DNA of 36,397 nt from Pseudomonas yamanorum. Its GTDB lineage: Bacteria; Pseudomonadota; Gammaproteobacteria; Pseudomonadales; Pseudomonadaceae. The notes under the pieces are model-generated. The model saw only the letters and a list, made by a program, of their open reading frames with translations, ran no database searches and was not told the origin of the DNA. The position numbers and the translations under genes are program-made. Within the stretch, counting starts at the first letter, position 1; every line of letters starts with the position of its first letter. Shown piece by piece: positions 15,828 to 24,286 of this stretch. The stretch lies in NCBI RefSeq assembly GCF_013386765.1, contig NZ_JACARE010000047.1, positions 1 to 36,397 on the forward strand. Direction: 5' to 3'.

Positions 15828-16324
15828 CAAAGATGCAGCACAAACCGCGCATCTAGCTTGCCGAGCAACTCGAAGGTATTCATGTAGGGGACACCGACCA
15901 ATGAACATACATTAGGGATGGTGTACTTGCGCTTGATATCCGGATTGAACACTTCGTGAGTGACCACAATCGCGTCCGTTGTCATCGCTTTAGCAATCAG
16001 CCAAGGATCCGCACCGTCAAGAAACTCTTCAAGCGCACCTGGCTTCATGACAGACGCCTGTTCGGCAATTTTGCCAACAACTGTCCCAAACGCAGCTTGG
16101 GTCTGCTCATCGCTGGAGTCTTCAAAAATACCAGCGTTGTCCTTTACCCATTGAGTCAGTTCGTCATTACCTCTAGCCAGTTCGTCTCGAACCGGCAAGA
16201 TACTTGCAATCTCCAACGCCTGATGCTGATGGAGTATCCACGTCCAATACCCTGGGCAAATCGCCATACCGTAGTAACGGTTTTTAGCCTCAATCAGGGT
16301 GTTCGAATCCAATAGATGTTTCAT
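15827..16324 (-). CDS. DUF4411 family PIN-like protein (probable toxin)
   Basis: This 165-residue protein begins KHLLDSNTLIEAKN, the typical PIN-fold first strand with an acidic residue (D6). Further acidic positions lie in the middle (FLDGADPWLIAKA, near residue 105), followed by AIVVTHE. DUF4411 is a branch of the PIN-domain nucleases and is usually encoded next to an XRE/ImmA-IrrE protein, as here, so it is likely an RNase-type toxin acting in the cytoplasm. It overlaps the upstream partner gene by four bases (ATGA), so translation is coupled. Base composition is clearly less GC-rich than in the flanking transporters, which suggests transfer. The exact RNA target is not predictable. Intact length; no disruption seen. 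Confidence 0.85.
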   Translation of the reverse strand: MKHLLDSNTLIEAKNRYYGMAICPGYWTWILHQHQALEIASILPVRDELARGNDELTQWVKDNAGIFEDSSDEQTQAAFGTVVGKIAEQASVMKPGALEEFLDGADPWLIAKAMTTDAIVVTHEVFNPDIKRKYTIPNVCSLVGVPYMNTFELLGKLDARFVLHL

Positions 16325-17457
16325 GCGGACAACTTCATCGCGTAAGCCTTCAGCTTGGCGGGTTGCACACCTAAAATTTTTCCGGCATCACGCAGTAATA
16401 TACGACCGCTCTGAGCTTCGGCCAGCACAGCCTTGCTTAATCGAGTGCTGTTTCTGATGGCTGCTGTCCGATAGTAATCACCGCCATTCCCATCTTTGTC
16501 GCGATATTCTTGAAGGATCCGCCTGTAGTAAGCCCCGTACTGAGTACTGGTTATGTAGCCCAGATCTCGGGCACGACGAGCAATCACCAATGCGCTTACT
16601 CGAAAACGTGTGGCCAGAGGCCCAAGGTTATCCTCCCAAGAAACTTCCAGCATCCAAAAAGCCCTAAAAACTGTTTCTGGCGCGAGAAACTCCCCCGCCA
16701 CAGCATTACAGAACGCCTCTTCCTGACGGGCACTTTGGTTACCGCCGTCCGACACACCAGTGCTACCAATCCAAATGTGTGCAAGTTCATGCATGAGGGT
16801 AAAAAGCCGTGCGGTGGGCGCGTCCGCACTATTGATAAATACGACCGGGGCCAAGGTATTACTTATAGCGAATCCGCGGAACTCACTAACATCGAGTTTC
16901 CTGTGAGTATTGCCAAGAGCGACACCACTGCGCATCACCAGAATGCCCGCCTCTTCAGCACCACTTACCAGCGCTCGCATATAGTCGTCATAACTCAAAC
17001 GGGCGAATGCATCAGTCACACCCAGAACTCTACGAATATCAGCCACCACGTCTTTAACCCGGGAGCCGCTTGTGAAGCTACCAACAAAGGGCAAAGCTGC
17101 TCGCTCGTGATCCTGCAGGTACTCCAAATACCAATCCTGCTTGCGAAGTACGTCTCTGACGGTGTCCATCAAGTTAAGGCTAGGCTTGTCCGGAAAAATC
17201 CCCCCGACGGTACGTAAGTCAGGAAGCGGGAGATGCTCTTCCGGCGGTGCTTTAAGAAAAAGAAAGCCGAAAGGAACATGGGCAATAGCAGCCCACTTTT
17301 GAGCTTGGTTAAACGTAGGGAGACTCTTGCCACCTTCCCACTCTTTGACTCTTTCCAGTTTGACTGGAAGGCCTTTCGCAACTTGCGCTTCAGACAAACC
17401 CGCCCGCTCTCGAGACCAGGACAAAATGGCTGGGTTGATAAAGGCTGTCTGAGTCAT
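16321..17457 (-). CDS. XRE/ImmA-IrrE metallopeptidase-domain protein (probable antitoxin)
   Basis: This 378-residue protein has an N-terminal helix-turn-helix of XRE type (about residues 8-60, LSEAQVAKGLPVKLERVKEWEGG) and an ImmA/IrrE-type zinc peptidase domain with H223-E224-x2-H227 in LMHELAHIWIG. The C-terminal helical region is about 100 residues long. In this arrangement the protein likely binds its own promoter and neutralises the DUF4411 toxin. Whether the peptidase is active is unknown, although the zinc motif is intact. The ATG at 17457 (MTQTAFINPAILSW) gives the usual family N-terminus; the frame is open further upstream, with another ATG at 17508. The gene lies on the same strand as the MFS gene and 70 bases past its stop codon. 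Confidence 0.85.
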   Translation of the reverse strand: MTQTAFINPAILSWSRERAGLSEAQVAKGLPVKLERVKEWEGGKSLPTFNQAQKWAAIAHVPFGFLFLKAPPEEHLPLPDLRTVGGIFPDKPSLNLMDTVRDVLRKQDWYLEYLQDHERAALPFVGSFTSGSRVKDVVADIRRVLGVTDAFARLSYDDYMRALVSGAEEAGILVMRSGVALGNTHRKLDVSEFRGFAISNTLAPVVFINSADAPTARLFTLMHELAHIWIGSTGVSDGGNQSARQEEAFCNAVAGEFLAPETVFRAFWMLEVSWEDNLGPLATRFRVSALVIARRARDLGYITSTQYGAYYRRILQEYRDKDGNGGDYYRTAAIRNSTRLSKAVLAEAQSGRILLRDAGKILGVQPAKLKAYAMKLSA

Positions 17458-17527
17458 CGAAAGATACGCACGGATTAGAGGTGAACGGACTATAGGAGTG
17501 GCTGCCATACCCGTCAATTGATGGCGC

Positions 17528-18832
17528 TTAGGCTGCTTTGTTACTGCCTGATACCCAGTGCTGCTTGCCAAAATGCGCCGCACTCACTGCGCCCACCGCG
17601 CCCATCACCACGCAATACCCCACGCAGATCCACGGGCTGGTGGGCATCAACGCGATCAACATCAACGGCGTGGTACTCGCCCACAGCGCATACGCAATGT
17701 TGTAGGTGAAGGAAATCCCCGACACCCGCACCTGCGCCGGGAACAGGCTGACCATCACCGACGGCACCGCGCCCACCACCCCGCAACTCAAGCCGGCAAT
17801 CGCATACGCCGCGCCCAGCCACACGCCGCCCGCGATCAGGCTGGCATACAGCACAGCAATCCCCACCGGCAGCAACAGGCTGTAGACCAACACTGCGCGC
17901 CACGCGCCGATGCGGTCCACCAGCAGGCCGGCCAGCACGCAACCAATGTTCAGGAACACGATGCCCAGCGCGCTCAAGGCGAAGGTGTGGCTGGGGCTCA
18001 TGCCGAAGGTTTTCTGCATCATGGTCGGGGTGATGACTACCAGCACCACGACAGCTGAGGTGAGCACGCAGGTGAGGATCATCGCCGGCAGCAGCGCGCT
18101 GCGGTGTTCCCGCAGGACGGTGCGCAATGGCAATTCGGCGCCGGCCTGGCGGCGTGCCTGCATTTGCAGGAACACCGGGGTTTCGCTGAGCCAGCGCCGC
18201 AGCCAGACGCCGATCACGCCAAATACGCCGCCGAGCAGGAACGGGAAACGCCAGGCGTAGTCGAGGATTTCTGCCGGGGTGAAGACTTGCGCCAGCAGCG
18301 TGGCGGTGAGCGCGCCGAGCAGGTAGCCGAAGGTCAGCCCGGCCTGCAGGAAGCCCAGGGCATAACCGCGATGGTTGTCCGGGGCGTGCTCGGCGACAAA
18401 TACCCAGGCGCTGGGCACTTCCCCGCCGACCGCCGCGCCCTGGAGGATGCGCAGCGCCAGCAGGATCAACGGCGCGAAATAGCCGATTTGGGCGTAGGTG
18501 GGCATGATCCCGATCAGCAGGCAGGGCAAGGCCATCATCAGGATGCTCAGGCTGAACACCCGCTTGCGTCCCAGGTGATCGGCGAAATGCGCCATCAGGA
18601 TCCCGCCCAGCGGTCGCGCAAGGTAGCCGGTGACGAAGATGCCGAAGCTTTGCAGCAGGCGCAGCCATTCGGGCATTTCCGGCGGGAAGAACAGCTGGCT
18701 GAGGGTCAGCGCGAAAAATACGAAGATGATGAAGTCGTAGATTTCCAGGGCCCCGCCCAGGGCGGCCAGGCCCAGGGTTTTGTAGTCGGAGCGGGAGAAA
18801 CGCTGCGCCTGTGGATAAGAGGTGGCAGTCAT
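17528..18832 (-). CDS. MFS transporter, metabolite:proton symporter (MHS) type
   Basis: This 434-residue protein has 12 expected transmembrane segments and MHS-family marks: ALGGALEIYDFIIFVFFA in helix 1, the loop 2-3 motif GGILMAHFADHLGRKRVF, and RILQGAAVGGEVPSAWVFVAEHAP in helix 4. Relatives (ProP, KgtP, CitA, ShiA) import organic acids or osmolytes with protons. The substrate here is not determinable. The ATG at 18832 is preferred over a TTG two codons upstream. It is divergent from the AtoE-type gene across 189 bases that hold a perfect palindrome, so both carriers may share a regulator. Confidence 0.9.
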   Translation of the reverse strand: MTATSYPQAQRFSRSDYKTLGLAALGGALEIYDFIIFVFFALTLSQLFFPPEMPEWLRLLQSFGIFVTGYLARPLGGILMAHFADHLGRKRVFSLSILMMALPCLLIGIMPTYAQIGYFAPLILLALRILQGAAVGGEVPSAWVFVAEHAPDNHRGYALGFLQAGLTFGYLLGALTATLLAQVFTPAEILDYAWRFPFLLGGVFGVIGVWLRRWLSETPVFLQMQARRQAGAELPLRTVLREHRSALLPAMILTCVLTSAVVVLVVITPTMMQKTFGMSPSHTFALSALGIVFLNIGCVLAGLLVDRIGAWRAVLVYSLLLPVGIAVLYASLIAGGVWLGAAYAIAGLSCGVVGAVPSVMVSLFPAQVRVSGISFTYNIAYALWASTTPLMLIALMPTSPWICVGYCVVMGAVGAVSAAHFGKQHWVSGSNKAA

Positions 18833-18918
18833 GTGCAAGCTCGGCAGACAAACAAAATGGCCTGCAGGTTATGAGCTGGGCCGGGTGATGGCAATCACGC
18901 TGGATATATTTGCTTTAC

Positions 18919-18932
18919 TCATTGATCAATGA
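18919..18932. promoter_or_regulatory. Perfect 14-bp palindrome between divergent transporter genes
   Basis: TCATTGATCAATGA is a perfect palindrome nearly midway between the MFS start (18832) and the AtoE-type start (19022). It is flanked by TTAC on the left and GATAA on the right, so the T-N11-A rule of LysR-type sites is also met. It is a good operator candidate, but no regulator gene lies next to it. Confidence 0.45.
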
Positions 18933-19021
18933 AGATAACTACATTCCCAAATGAATAGCCGTAGAGGAACATGCAGCAAAACTGCCGCCCCCCATAATAA
19001 ATACAAATAGAGGTACTGAAC

Positions 19022-20440
19022 GTGGCCGATGCTATCGAAGAAAGCCGCTACGCCCGATTTGCCCTGCGTTGTTCCAACTTCGCCGAGCGCTGGTTCCCGG
19101 ACTCCTGGGTGTTTGCCGCCCTCGCGGTGATCATTGTCGCCGTGGCGACCCTGAGCATGGGCGCCGCGCCGACCGAAGCCGCCAAGGCCTTTGGTGATGG
19201 CTTCTGGAGTCTGATCCCGTTCACCATGCAAATGGCCTTCGTGGTGATTGGCGGTTATGTGGTCGCCAGCTCCCCGCCCGCCGTGAAATTGATCGATCGC
19301 CTGGCGCGCATCCCCAAGAACGGCCGTTCTGCCGTGGCGTGGGTGGCGCTGATTTCGATGGTCGCCTCGTTACTCAACTGGGGCCTGTCCCTGGTGTTCG
19401 GCGGTTTGCTGGTGCGCGCATTGGCCCGTCGCACGGATTTGCGCATGGACTATCGCGCAGCCGGTGCTGCGGCCTATCTGGGCCTGGGCGCGGTATGGGC
19501 GCTGGGGCTGTCGTCGTCAGCGGCGCAGTTGCAGGCCAACCCGGCGAGTTTGCCGCCGTCGATCCTGTCGATCACCGGGATGATCCCGTTCACCGACACC
19601 ATCTTCCTGTGGCAATCCGGCGTGCTGTTGCTGGCGCTGATCGTGGTCTCGCTGATCATCGCCTATGCCACCGCGCCCGGGCCGAACTCCGCCCGTGACG
19701 CCAAGGCCTGCGGTATCGACCCGGCCTTCAACATGCCCAAACCGCAACCGCCGACCCGTCCGGGCGAGTGGCTGGAACACAGCCCGTTGCTGACCATCCT
19801 GTTGGCGTTGCTGGCAGCAGGGTGGCTGTTCCATGAATTCTCGACCAAGCCGGCGATCAGCGCGATCTCGGGGCTCAATACCTACAACTTCCTGTTCCTG
19901 ATGGTGGGTGCGTTGCTGCACTGGCGCCCGCGCAGCTTCCTCGATGCGGTGGCCCGTGCGGTGCCGACCACCACCGGGGTGCTGATCCAGTTCCCGTTGT
20001 ATGGCTCGATTGCGGCGTTGATGACGGTGGTCAAAGGCGGTGACGGCGCGACCCTGGCCCACCATATCTCGACCTTCTTCACCTCGATCGCGTCCCACGA
20101 CACCTACGCGCTGTTGATGGGCGTGTACTCGGCGGTGCTGGGCTTCTTTATCCCGTCGGGTGGCGGCAAGTGGATTATCGAGGCGCCGTATGTGATGCAG
20201 GTCGCCAATGACCTGGAATATCACCTGGGCTGGGCGGTGCAGATCTACAACGCCGCCGAGGCGCTGCCGAACCTGATCAACCCGTTCTATATGTTGCCAC
20301 TGCTGGGGGTCCTGGGGTTGAAGGCGCGGGATTTGATTGGTTTCTCGTTTGTGCAACTGCTGGTGCATACGCCGCTTGTGCTGTTTTTGCTGTGGGCGTT
20401 GGGTACGACGCTTAAATATTTGCCGCCGGTAATGCCTTAA
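19022..20440 (+). CDS. AtoE-type short-chain fatty acid transporter
   Basis: This 472-residue membrane protein belongs to the AtoE/short-chain fatty acid transporter family. It has SNFAERWFPDSWVFA near the start, FTMQMAFVVIGGYVVASSP (about residues 67-85), a conserved LNWGLSLVFGGLL, QFPLYGSIAALM, FFIPSGGGKWIIEAPYV (about 377-393) and NAAEALPNLINPF toward the C-terminus. Such proteins import butyrate, acetoacetate and similar acids. The start is a GTG with AGAGG eight bases upstream. The usual atoDAB-type partner genes are absent, so its physiological substrate is open. It ends near a hairpin shared with the convergent hepT-type gene. Confidence 0.88.
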   Translation: MADAIEESRYARFALRCSNFAERWFPDSWVFAALAVIIVAVATLSMGAAPTEAAKAFGDGFWSLIPFTMQMAFVVIGGYVVASSPPAVKLIDRLARIPKNGRSAVAWVALISMVASLLNWGLSLVFGGLLVRALARRTDLRMDYRAAGAAAYLGLGAVWALGLSSSAAQLQANPASLPPSILSITGMIPFTDTIFLWQSGVLLLALIVVSLIIAYATAPGPNSARDAKACGIDPAFNMPKPQPPTRPGEWLEHSPLLTILLALLAAGWLFHEFSTKPAISAISGLNTYNFLFLMVGALLHWRPRSFLDAVARAVPTTTGVLIQFPLYGSIAALMTVVKGGDGATLAHHISTFFTSIASHDTYALLMGVYSAVLGFFIPSGGGKWIIEAPYVMQVANDLEYHLGWAVQIYNAAEALPNLINPFYMLPLLGVLGLKARDLIGFSFVQLLVHTPLVLFLLWALGTTLKYLPPVMP

Positions 20441-20452
20441 TCCTCTGAAGCT

Positions 20453-20475
20453 GCACCCGTTATTCAGACGGGTGC
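20453..20475. terminator. Hairpin between AtoE-type gene and hepT-type gene
   Basis: GCACCCGT, a seven-base loop and ACGGGTGC form a perfect 8-bp stem that overlaps the hepT-type stop codon. No long T-run follows, so it may be a modest terminator acting in both directions. Confidence 0.5.
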
Positions 20476-20808
20476 GGCTGGCAGGTTGCTCAGCAACTGA
20501 GGTAGCGCGTGCTGAACCGTGTCCCATACCACTTCAAGATTTATATCAAAGTAACCATGGGCAATCCGGTTGCGCATCCCGCGCATACTGCGCCAAGGCA
20601 CCTGTGGCTGAGCGGCTGCAAACTCTGGATGTTGATCCATTATTTTGGTCGACGCCTCGCCGATGATGATCAAACTCATGATCACGGCTTGCTGGGTACG
20701 CTTGTCTTCAAAAAATTCAGATTTGCTCAAGCCTTCGACAAAGGTTATCGCGTCGGATGATGCTTGGCGCATGTGCTCCAGGTAATCGCCAATACGATTT
20801 GACATCAT
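20464..20808 (-). CDS. HepT-type toxin (HEPN domain, DUF86)
   Basis: This 114-residue all-helical HEPN protein has the HepT RNase motif R-x4-H-x-Y, here R79-NRIA-H84-G-Y86, and an internal SLIIIGEASTKI helix typical of DUF86. HepT proteins are RNases (or are kept inactive by nucleotidylylation of the motif tyrosine) and form heterocomplexes with MntA-type nucleotidyltransferases. Its start codon at 20808 overlaps the stop codon of the upstream mntA-type gene by four bases (ATGA), the standard order antitoxin then toxin. All catalytic residues are present, so the toxin should be functional. Confidence 0.9.
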   Translation of the reverse strand: MMSNRIGDYLEHMRQASSDAITFVEGLSKSEFFEDKRTQQAVIMSLIIIGEASTKIMDQHPEFAAAQPQVPWRSMRGMRNRIAHGYFDINLEVVWDTVQHALPQLLSNLPAAPV

Positions 20809-21095
20809 ACGGGTCTCGCCTCAGCAAGGACTTGGGCACGAAAGGTCGGTGGCAGATCGCCAGGCGTCAGCAAATCGACGTTTACCCCGAGCAATTCCTC
20901 CAACTCCACCTGAAGCCCACCAAGGTCAAAAAGGGTCGCCCCCGGAAGCGCATCAACCAGCAAATCGAGATCACTGCCTTCTTTATCAGTACCCAACAAA
21001 ACGGACCCGAACACCCTTGGATTGGAGGTATGGAAACGTCCTACTACTTCACGTACAGCAGCCCTCTTGAGATCCAGGGCAGTTGAAGGCTTCAT
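20805..21095 (-). CDS. MntA-type nucleotidyltransferase antitoxin
   Basis: This 96-residue minimal nucleotidyltransferase has the signature GS-x10-D-x-D, here G30-S31 and D42/D44 in SDLDLLV. In known HepT/MntA pairs, this enzyme adds AMP groups to the tyrosine of the toxin motif, which switches off the RNase (a type VII system). It is the first gene of the two-gene operon, with AGAGGTG before the ATG. The third acidic residue expected later in the fold may be D74 in VNVDLL. Confidence 0.9.
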   Translation of the reverse strand: MKPSTALDLKRAAVREVVGRFHTSNPRVFGSVLLGTDKEGSDLDLLVDALPGATLFDLGGLQVELEELLGVNVDLLTPGDLPPTFRAQVLAEARPV

Positions 21096-21253
21096 GGGGC
21101 ACCTCTACGGTATGCAATATCGGGCCAGTCTAGCAGTGCTTGGGATCAGGAAGCATACCGGCGTGATCACACCACTGCCTTCATTCCGTCACATTGCATT
21201 GCTACCGTCCTGCGAAATATCTTGCAACATTCAACCAGCAGGGACTCCCAGCA

Positions 21254-22954
21254 ATGAGCGACGAGCACGAAGACCGACCTTCCCAGGACACTGAAGCCAA
21301 ACCGCCAGTCGACACCAGCCGGCGGCGCTTCCTGGGAGGCGCGGCCGTGCTGGGGGTGGGTGCGACCCTGAGTGCTTGCGGCAATACCAGCGAGGCACCC
21401 GGCAAGCCGGTGGAGCGCCCGCTGACGCCGCAAGAGCTGGACAAGGCCCTGCACGAACAGGTTAAAACCGTGGTGGTGATCTACGCCGAAAACCGCAGCT
21501 TCAACAACCTGTTTGCCGATTTCCCCGGCGTCGAGAAACCCCTGTCGGCCCTCACCGCCGCTGAGTATCAACAACGCGACCGCGACGGCAGCCTGCTGAG
21601 CACGCTGCCCCCGACCTGGGGCGGCGTGTTGCAAATCGGCCCGCAGACCGTCGATGGCGTGACCTACCCCAGCGAAGTGCAATACCAGGAAAACCTGCCC
21701 AACGCCCCCTATGCCCTGAAAGGCCCCAACGGTGAAGACCAGCCGCTGAGCCTGGTGACGCGGGATTTGTGGCACGTGTTCTATCAGAACCAGATGCAGA
21801 TCAATGGCGGTAAAAACGATGGGTTCGTGGCCTGGGGCGACTCCGGCGGCCTGCTGATGGGCCATTACGCCCAGAGCCGTTACGCCCTGCGCTTGTGGGA
21901 TGTGGCGAAGGAGTTTGTACTCTGCGATAACTTCTTCCAGGGCGCATTTGGCGGATCGTTCCTCAACCACCAATACCTGATCAGCGCCACCCCGCCGGTT
22001 TACCCGAACGCGGCTCAATCGGTGGCCAAGGCACAGATTGCCACGCTGCAAAGCGACGATCCGACCGACCCGCGCCTCAAGCCCCTGGACAAATCCCCGG
22101 CCAGCGCCATGACCGGCCCACCGCAATTTGGCCCCAGCGCACTGACCCCGGACGGTTATGGCGTGAACACCCTGGCCCCGCCTTACTGGCCGACCTGGAT
22201 TCGCGACCCCGAGCGCCCGGATTACTCCAAGCCCGACTTGCCTAACGTGCTGGTGCCACAAACCCACGAGCATATCGGCGACAAACTGTCGAAAAAAAAC
22301 GTCGACTGGGCCTGGTACGCCGGTGCGTGGCAAGCAACGCTGGATCAGTTCAAGGACTCGGGCGGCATCCCGAAGATTCCGAACTTCCAGTACCACCACC
22401 AGCCGTTCAACTACTTCAAGCAGCAAGGCCCGGAAAACCCGGCTGAGCGCAATAAACGCCTGCGCGATGGCGGCCTGGGGGATGACGCCAGCACCAACAA
22501 GTTTTTCGCCGATGCCCAGGCCGGCAAGCTGCCTGCGGTGACCTTCTACAAGCCCCAGGGCAACCTGAACATGCACGCCGGTTACGCTGACGTCGCTTCG
22601 GGCGACCGGCATATCACCCGCGCCTTGAAGGTGCTGCAGGAAAGCCCGCAGTGGAAGAACATGGTGGTGATCGTAACCGTCGATGAAAACGGCGGCTGGT
22701 GGGACCACGTTGCACCGCCAAAAGGCGATCGCTGGGGCCCGGGCACGCGGATCCCGGCGCTGGTGGTTTCGCCGTTCGCGCGCAAGGGCACGGTGGACCA
22801 TACCGTCTACGACACCGCGTCGATCCTGCGCCTGATCACCCGGGTGTTCCAACTGGAAACCCTCGACGGGCTCAAGCAGCGCGACGATGCCATGACCGCA
22901 CGCGGCCAGAAGCCCATGGGCGACTTGAGCAACGCCTTGCATTTCCCGGTGTAG
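21254..22954 (+). CDS. AcpA-type acid phosphatase/phospholipase C family phosphoesterase, Tat-exported
   Basis: This 566-residue protein begins with a twin-arginine signal (SRRRFLGGAAVLGVGATLSAC, about residues 23-43) that ends in a lipobox-like LSAC, so it may be a lipoprotein. The phosphoesterase domain has the metal-site motif YAENRSFNNLF near residue 80, GAFGGSFLNHQYLISA with the candidate nucleophilic serine, and VTVDENGGWWDHVAPP near the C-terminal third. These are the landmarks of Francisella AcpA and bacterial phospholipase C enzymes (PF04185). It should hydrolyse phosphate esters in the periplasm or outside the cell. The ATG at 21254 is chosen over upstream TTG codons because it has AGGGA before it and places the Tat signal correctly. 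Confidence 0.88.
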   Translation: MSDEHEDRPSQDTEAKPPVDTSRRRFLGGAAVLGVGATLSACGNTSEAPGKPVERPLTPQELDKALHEQVKTVVVIYAENRSFNNLFADFPGVEKPLSALTAAEYQQRDRDGSLLSTLPPTWGGVLQIGPQTVDGVTYPSEVQYQENLPNAPYALKGPNGEDQPLSLVTRDLWHVFYQNQMQINGGKNDGFVAWGDSGGLLMGHYAQSRYALRLWDVAKEFVLCDNFFQGAFGGSFLNHQYLISATPPVYPNAAQSVAKAQIATLQSDDPTDPRLKPLDKSPASAMTGPPQFGPSALTPDGYGVNTLAPPYWPTWIRDPERPDYSKPDLPNVLVPQTHEHIGDKLSKKNVDWAWYAGAWQATLDQFKDSGGIPKIPNFQYHHQPFNYFKQQGPENPAERNKRLRDGGLGDDASTNKFFADAQAGKLPAVTFYKPQGNLNMHAGYADVASGDRHITRALKVLQESPQWKNMVVIVTVDENGGWWDHVAPPKGDRWGPGTRIPALVVSPFARKGTVDHTVYDTASILRLITRVFQLETLDGLKQRDDAMTARGQKPMGDLSNALHFPV

Positions 22955-22975
22955 ACGCATTTGCTCAAAAGCGAC

Positions 22976-23002
22976 AAGCGCGTAGTTTTTTAACGCGCTT
23001 TT
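22976..23002 (+). terminator. Weak hairpin after the AcpA-type gene
   Basis: AAGCGCG and CGCGCTT pair across an 11-base T-rich loop, followed by only two further T. It lies 22 bases past the phosphatase stop codon and about 75 bases before the next gene. It might limit, rather than block, read-through. Confidence 0.45.
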
Positions 23003-23076
23003 CCCGGTCAACCGCTACTGTGTGAAGGTGGGCATTCACCCCGCGCAGACGGGCTTTCGCTGACAGGGAACCATCC

Positions 23077-24246
23077 ATGTTCAAACTCTCCAGGTTGTCC
23101 TTCATCCTGGCCGCACTGACCTTGAGTGCGGTTGTACAGGCTGACGTCACCGTACCGCTGGGTACCCCGCAACGGGTCACCCAGTTATTCGCGTACCCGA
23201 ACAATTGCAACGTCATCTGTTTTCGTCCCTGGACGCTGGAACAGACCGTCGAGCACTACCTGAACCAAAGCCTGCAACGTGACGGTTACAGCCGGGGCAA
23301 AGTCAGCGTCAAGACCGACCATGACCAGGTGCTTGCCACCTTCAGCGGCGTGCCGGACGGTTATGGCCAGCCGTTGACTACTCTGCTCGACACCGCCGAC
23401 CTGGCTTACCAGGGCGCCAGCAAACTCAATGGCGATGGCAAGTGGCAGTTCAACTGGTACCTGTTCCTGCCGGTGGGCATGGCCCTGGAAAATCGCAAGA
23501 GCATCGAGTTGCTGCACTTCCCGCCGGATTACTCGCTCACCCATTTCCAGGATTACCTGGAGTCGGCCACCACCGACCGCTGGGCGACCTTGCTCACCGC
23601 CAACGGCATCCCGGCGACCCAGACCCCGGAATACCAGACCATCATCGACATCGCCCCGATCGCCGCCCCTGCCACCGCGGGCAAGGACCTGGAAGGCGTG
23701 TACGGTTACTTCACCGACTATCAGACGCGCATGGTCAAGGAGCTGAGCCAGCATGCCGGCGGCGCCTTGCCGATGGTGGCCTTCGGGGCGCCGGTGCGAG
23801 CCTGGATCAAGCAGCAATACGGGCAAACCGTGCCGGTACTGGGCCTGGCGCAGATCAGCCCGGCGGGCGGTAACCCGGTCGCCGTGCTGGGGGCCAATCA
23901 CCCGAGCTACATCTGGTATGCCGCCAACCCAGACACGTACGACGGTGACCAGCAAAAGGCCGACGAGGCCGGTCTGAAGGTGATGGGACAGGATTTGAGC
24001 GCCGCCTGCTGGCAGGCCTCGATGGGCCAGAAACCGGCCAGCGATCCGAATGTGCAGCTCAAGGGCTGCATGAACACCTGGCAGGTGACACGCAAGGAGC
24101 AGACCTGCGAACTGTTCTATACCTCGATCCGCGAACTGACGCCCGAGCAGGCGAACGCCAAGTGCGCCCAACCGGCGATAAAAACTCAGCTGAGACAGCT
24201 GAAAAGCGCAGCCCCGGCACCCTCGGTTGATGAACCCGCCCTTTGA
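23077..24246 (+). CDS. Exported protein of unknown function, downstream of the AcpA-type gene
   Basis: I do not recognise a family for this 389-residue protein. It has a clear signal peptide (residues 1-22, ending VVQA, cut before DVTVPLG) and no other membrane segment, so it should be periplasmic or secreted. Six cysteines remain in the mature chain: two close together in NNCNVICF, then single ones in AACWQ, KGCMN, QTCELF and AKCAQ, enough for three disulfides. The central part is rich in aromatic residues (WQFNWYLFLP, PSYIWYAANPDTY). The C-terminal tail is Ala/Pro-rich and probably flexible. It follows the phosphoesterase gene by 122 bases in the same direction, so a shared role in an exported pathway is possible but unproven. 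Confidence 0.75.
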   Translation: MFKLSRLSFILAALTLSAVVQADVTVPLGTPQRVTQLFAYPNNCNVICFRPWTLEQTVEHYLNQSLQRDGYSRGKVSVKTDHDQVLATFSGVPDGYGQPLTTLLDTADLAYQGASKLNGDGKWQFNWYLFLPVGMALENRKSIELLHFPPDYSLTHFQDYLESATTDRWATLLTANGIPATQTPEYQTIIDIAPIAAPATAGKDLEGVYGYFTDYQTRMVKELSQHAGGALPMVAFGAPVRAWIKQQYGQTVPVLGLAQISPAGGNPVAVLGANHPSYIWYAANPDTYDGDQQKADEAGLKVMGQDLSAACWQASMGQKPASDPNVQLKGCMNTWQVTRKEQTCELFYTSIRELTPEQANAKCAQPAIKTQLRQLKSAAPAPSVDEPAL

Positions 24247-24286
24247 AACAGCCCGCCATGCAGGCATTTTCCTACATAAAAAATAG

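Noticed and set aside
16510..17217. Plus-strand open frame of 235 codons inside the toxin-antitoxin islet
   Set aside because: It is antisense to the XRE/ImmA-IrrE gene, which carries clear helix-turn-helix and zinc-peptidase motifs; no start signal or domain supports the opposite frame.
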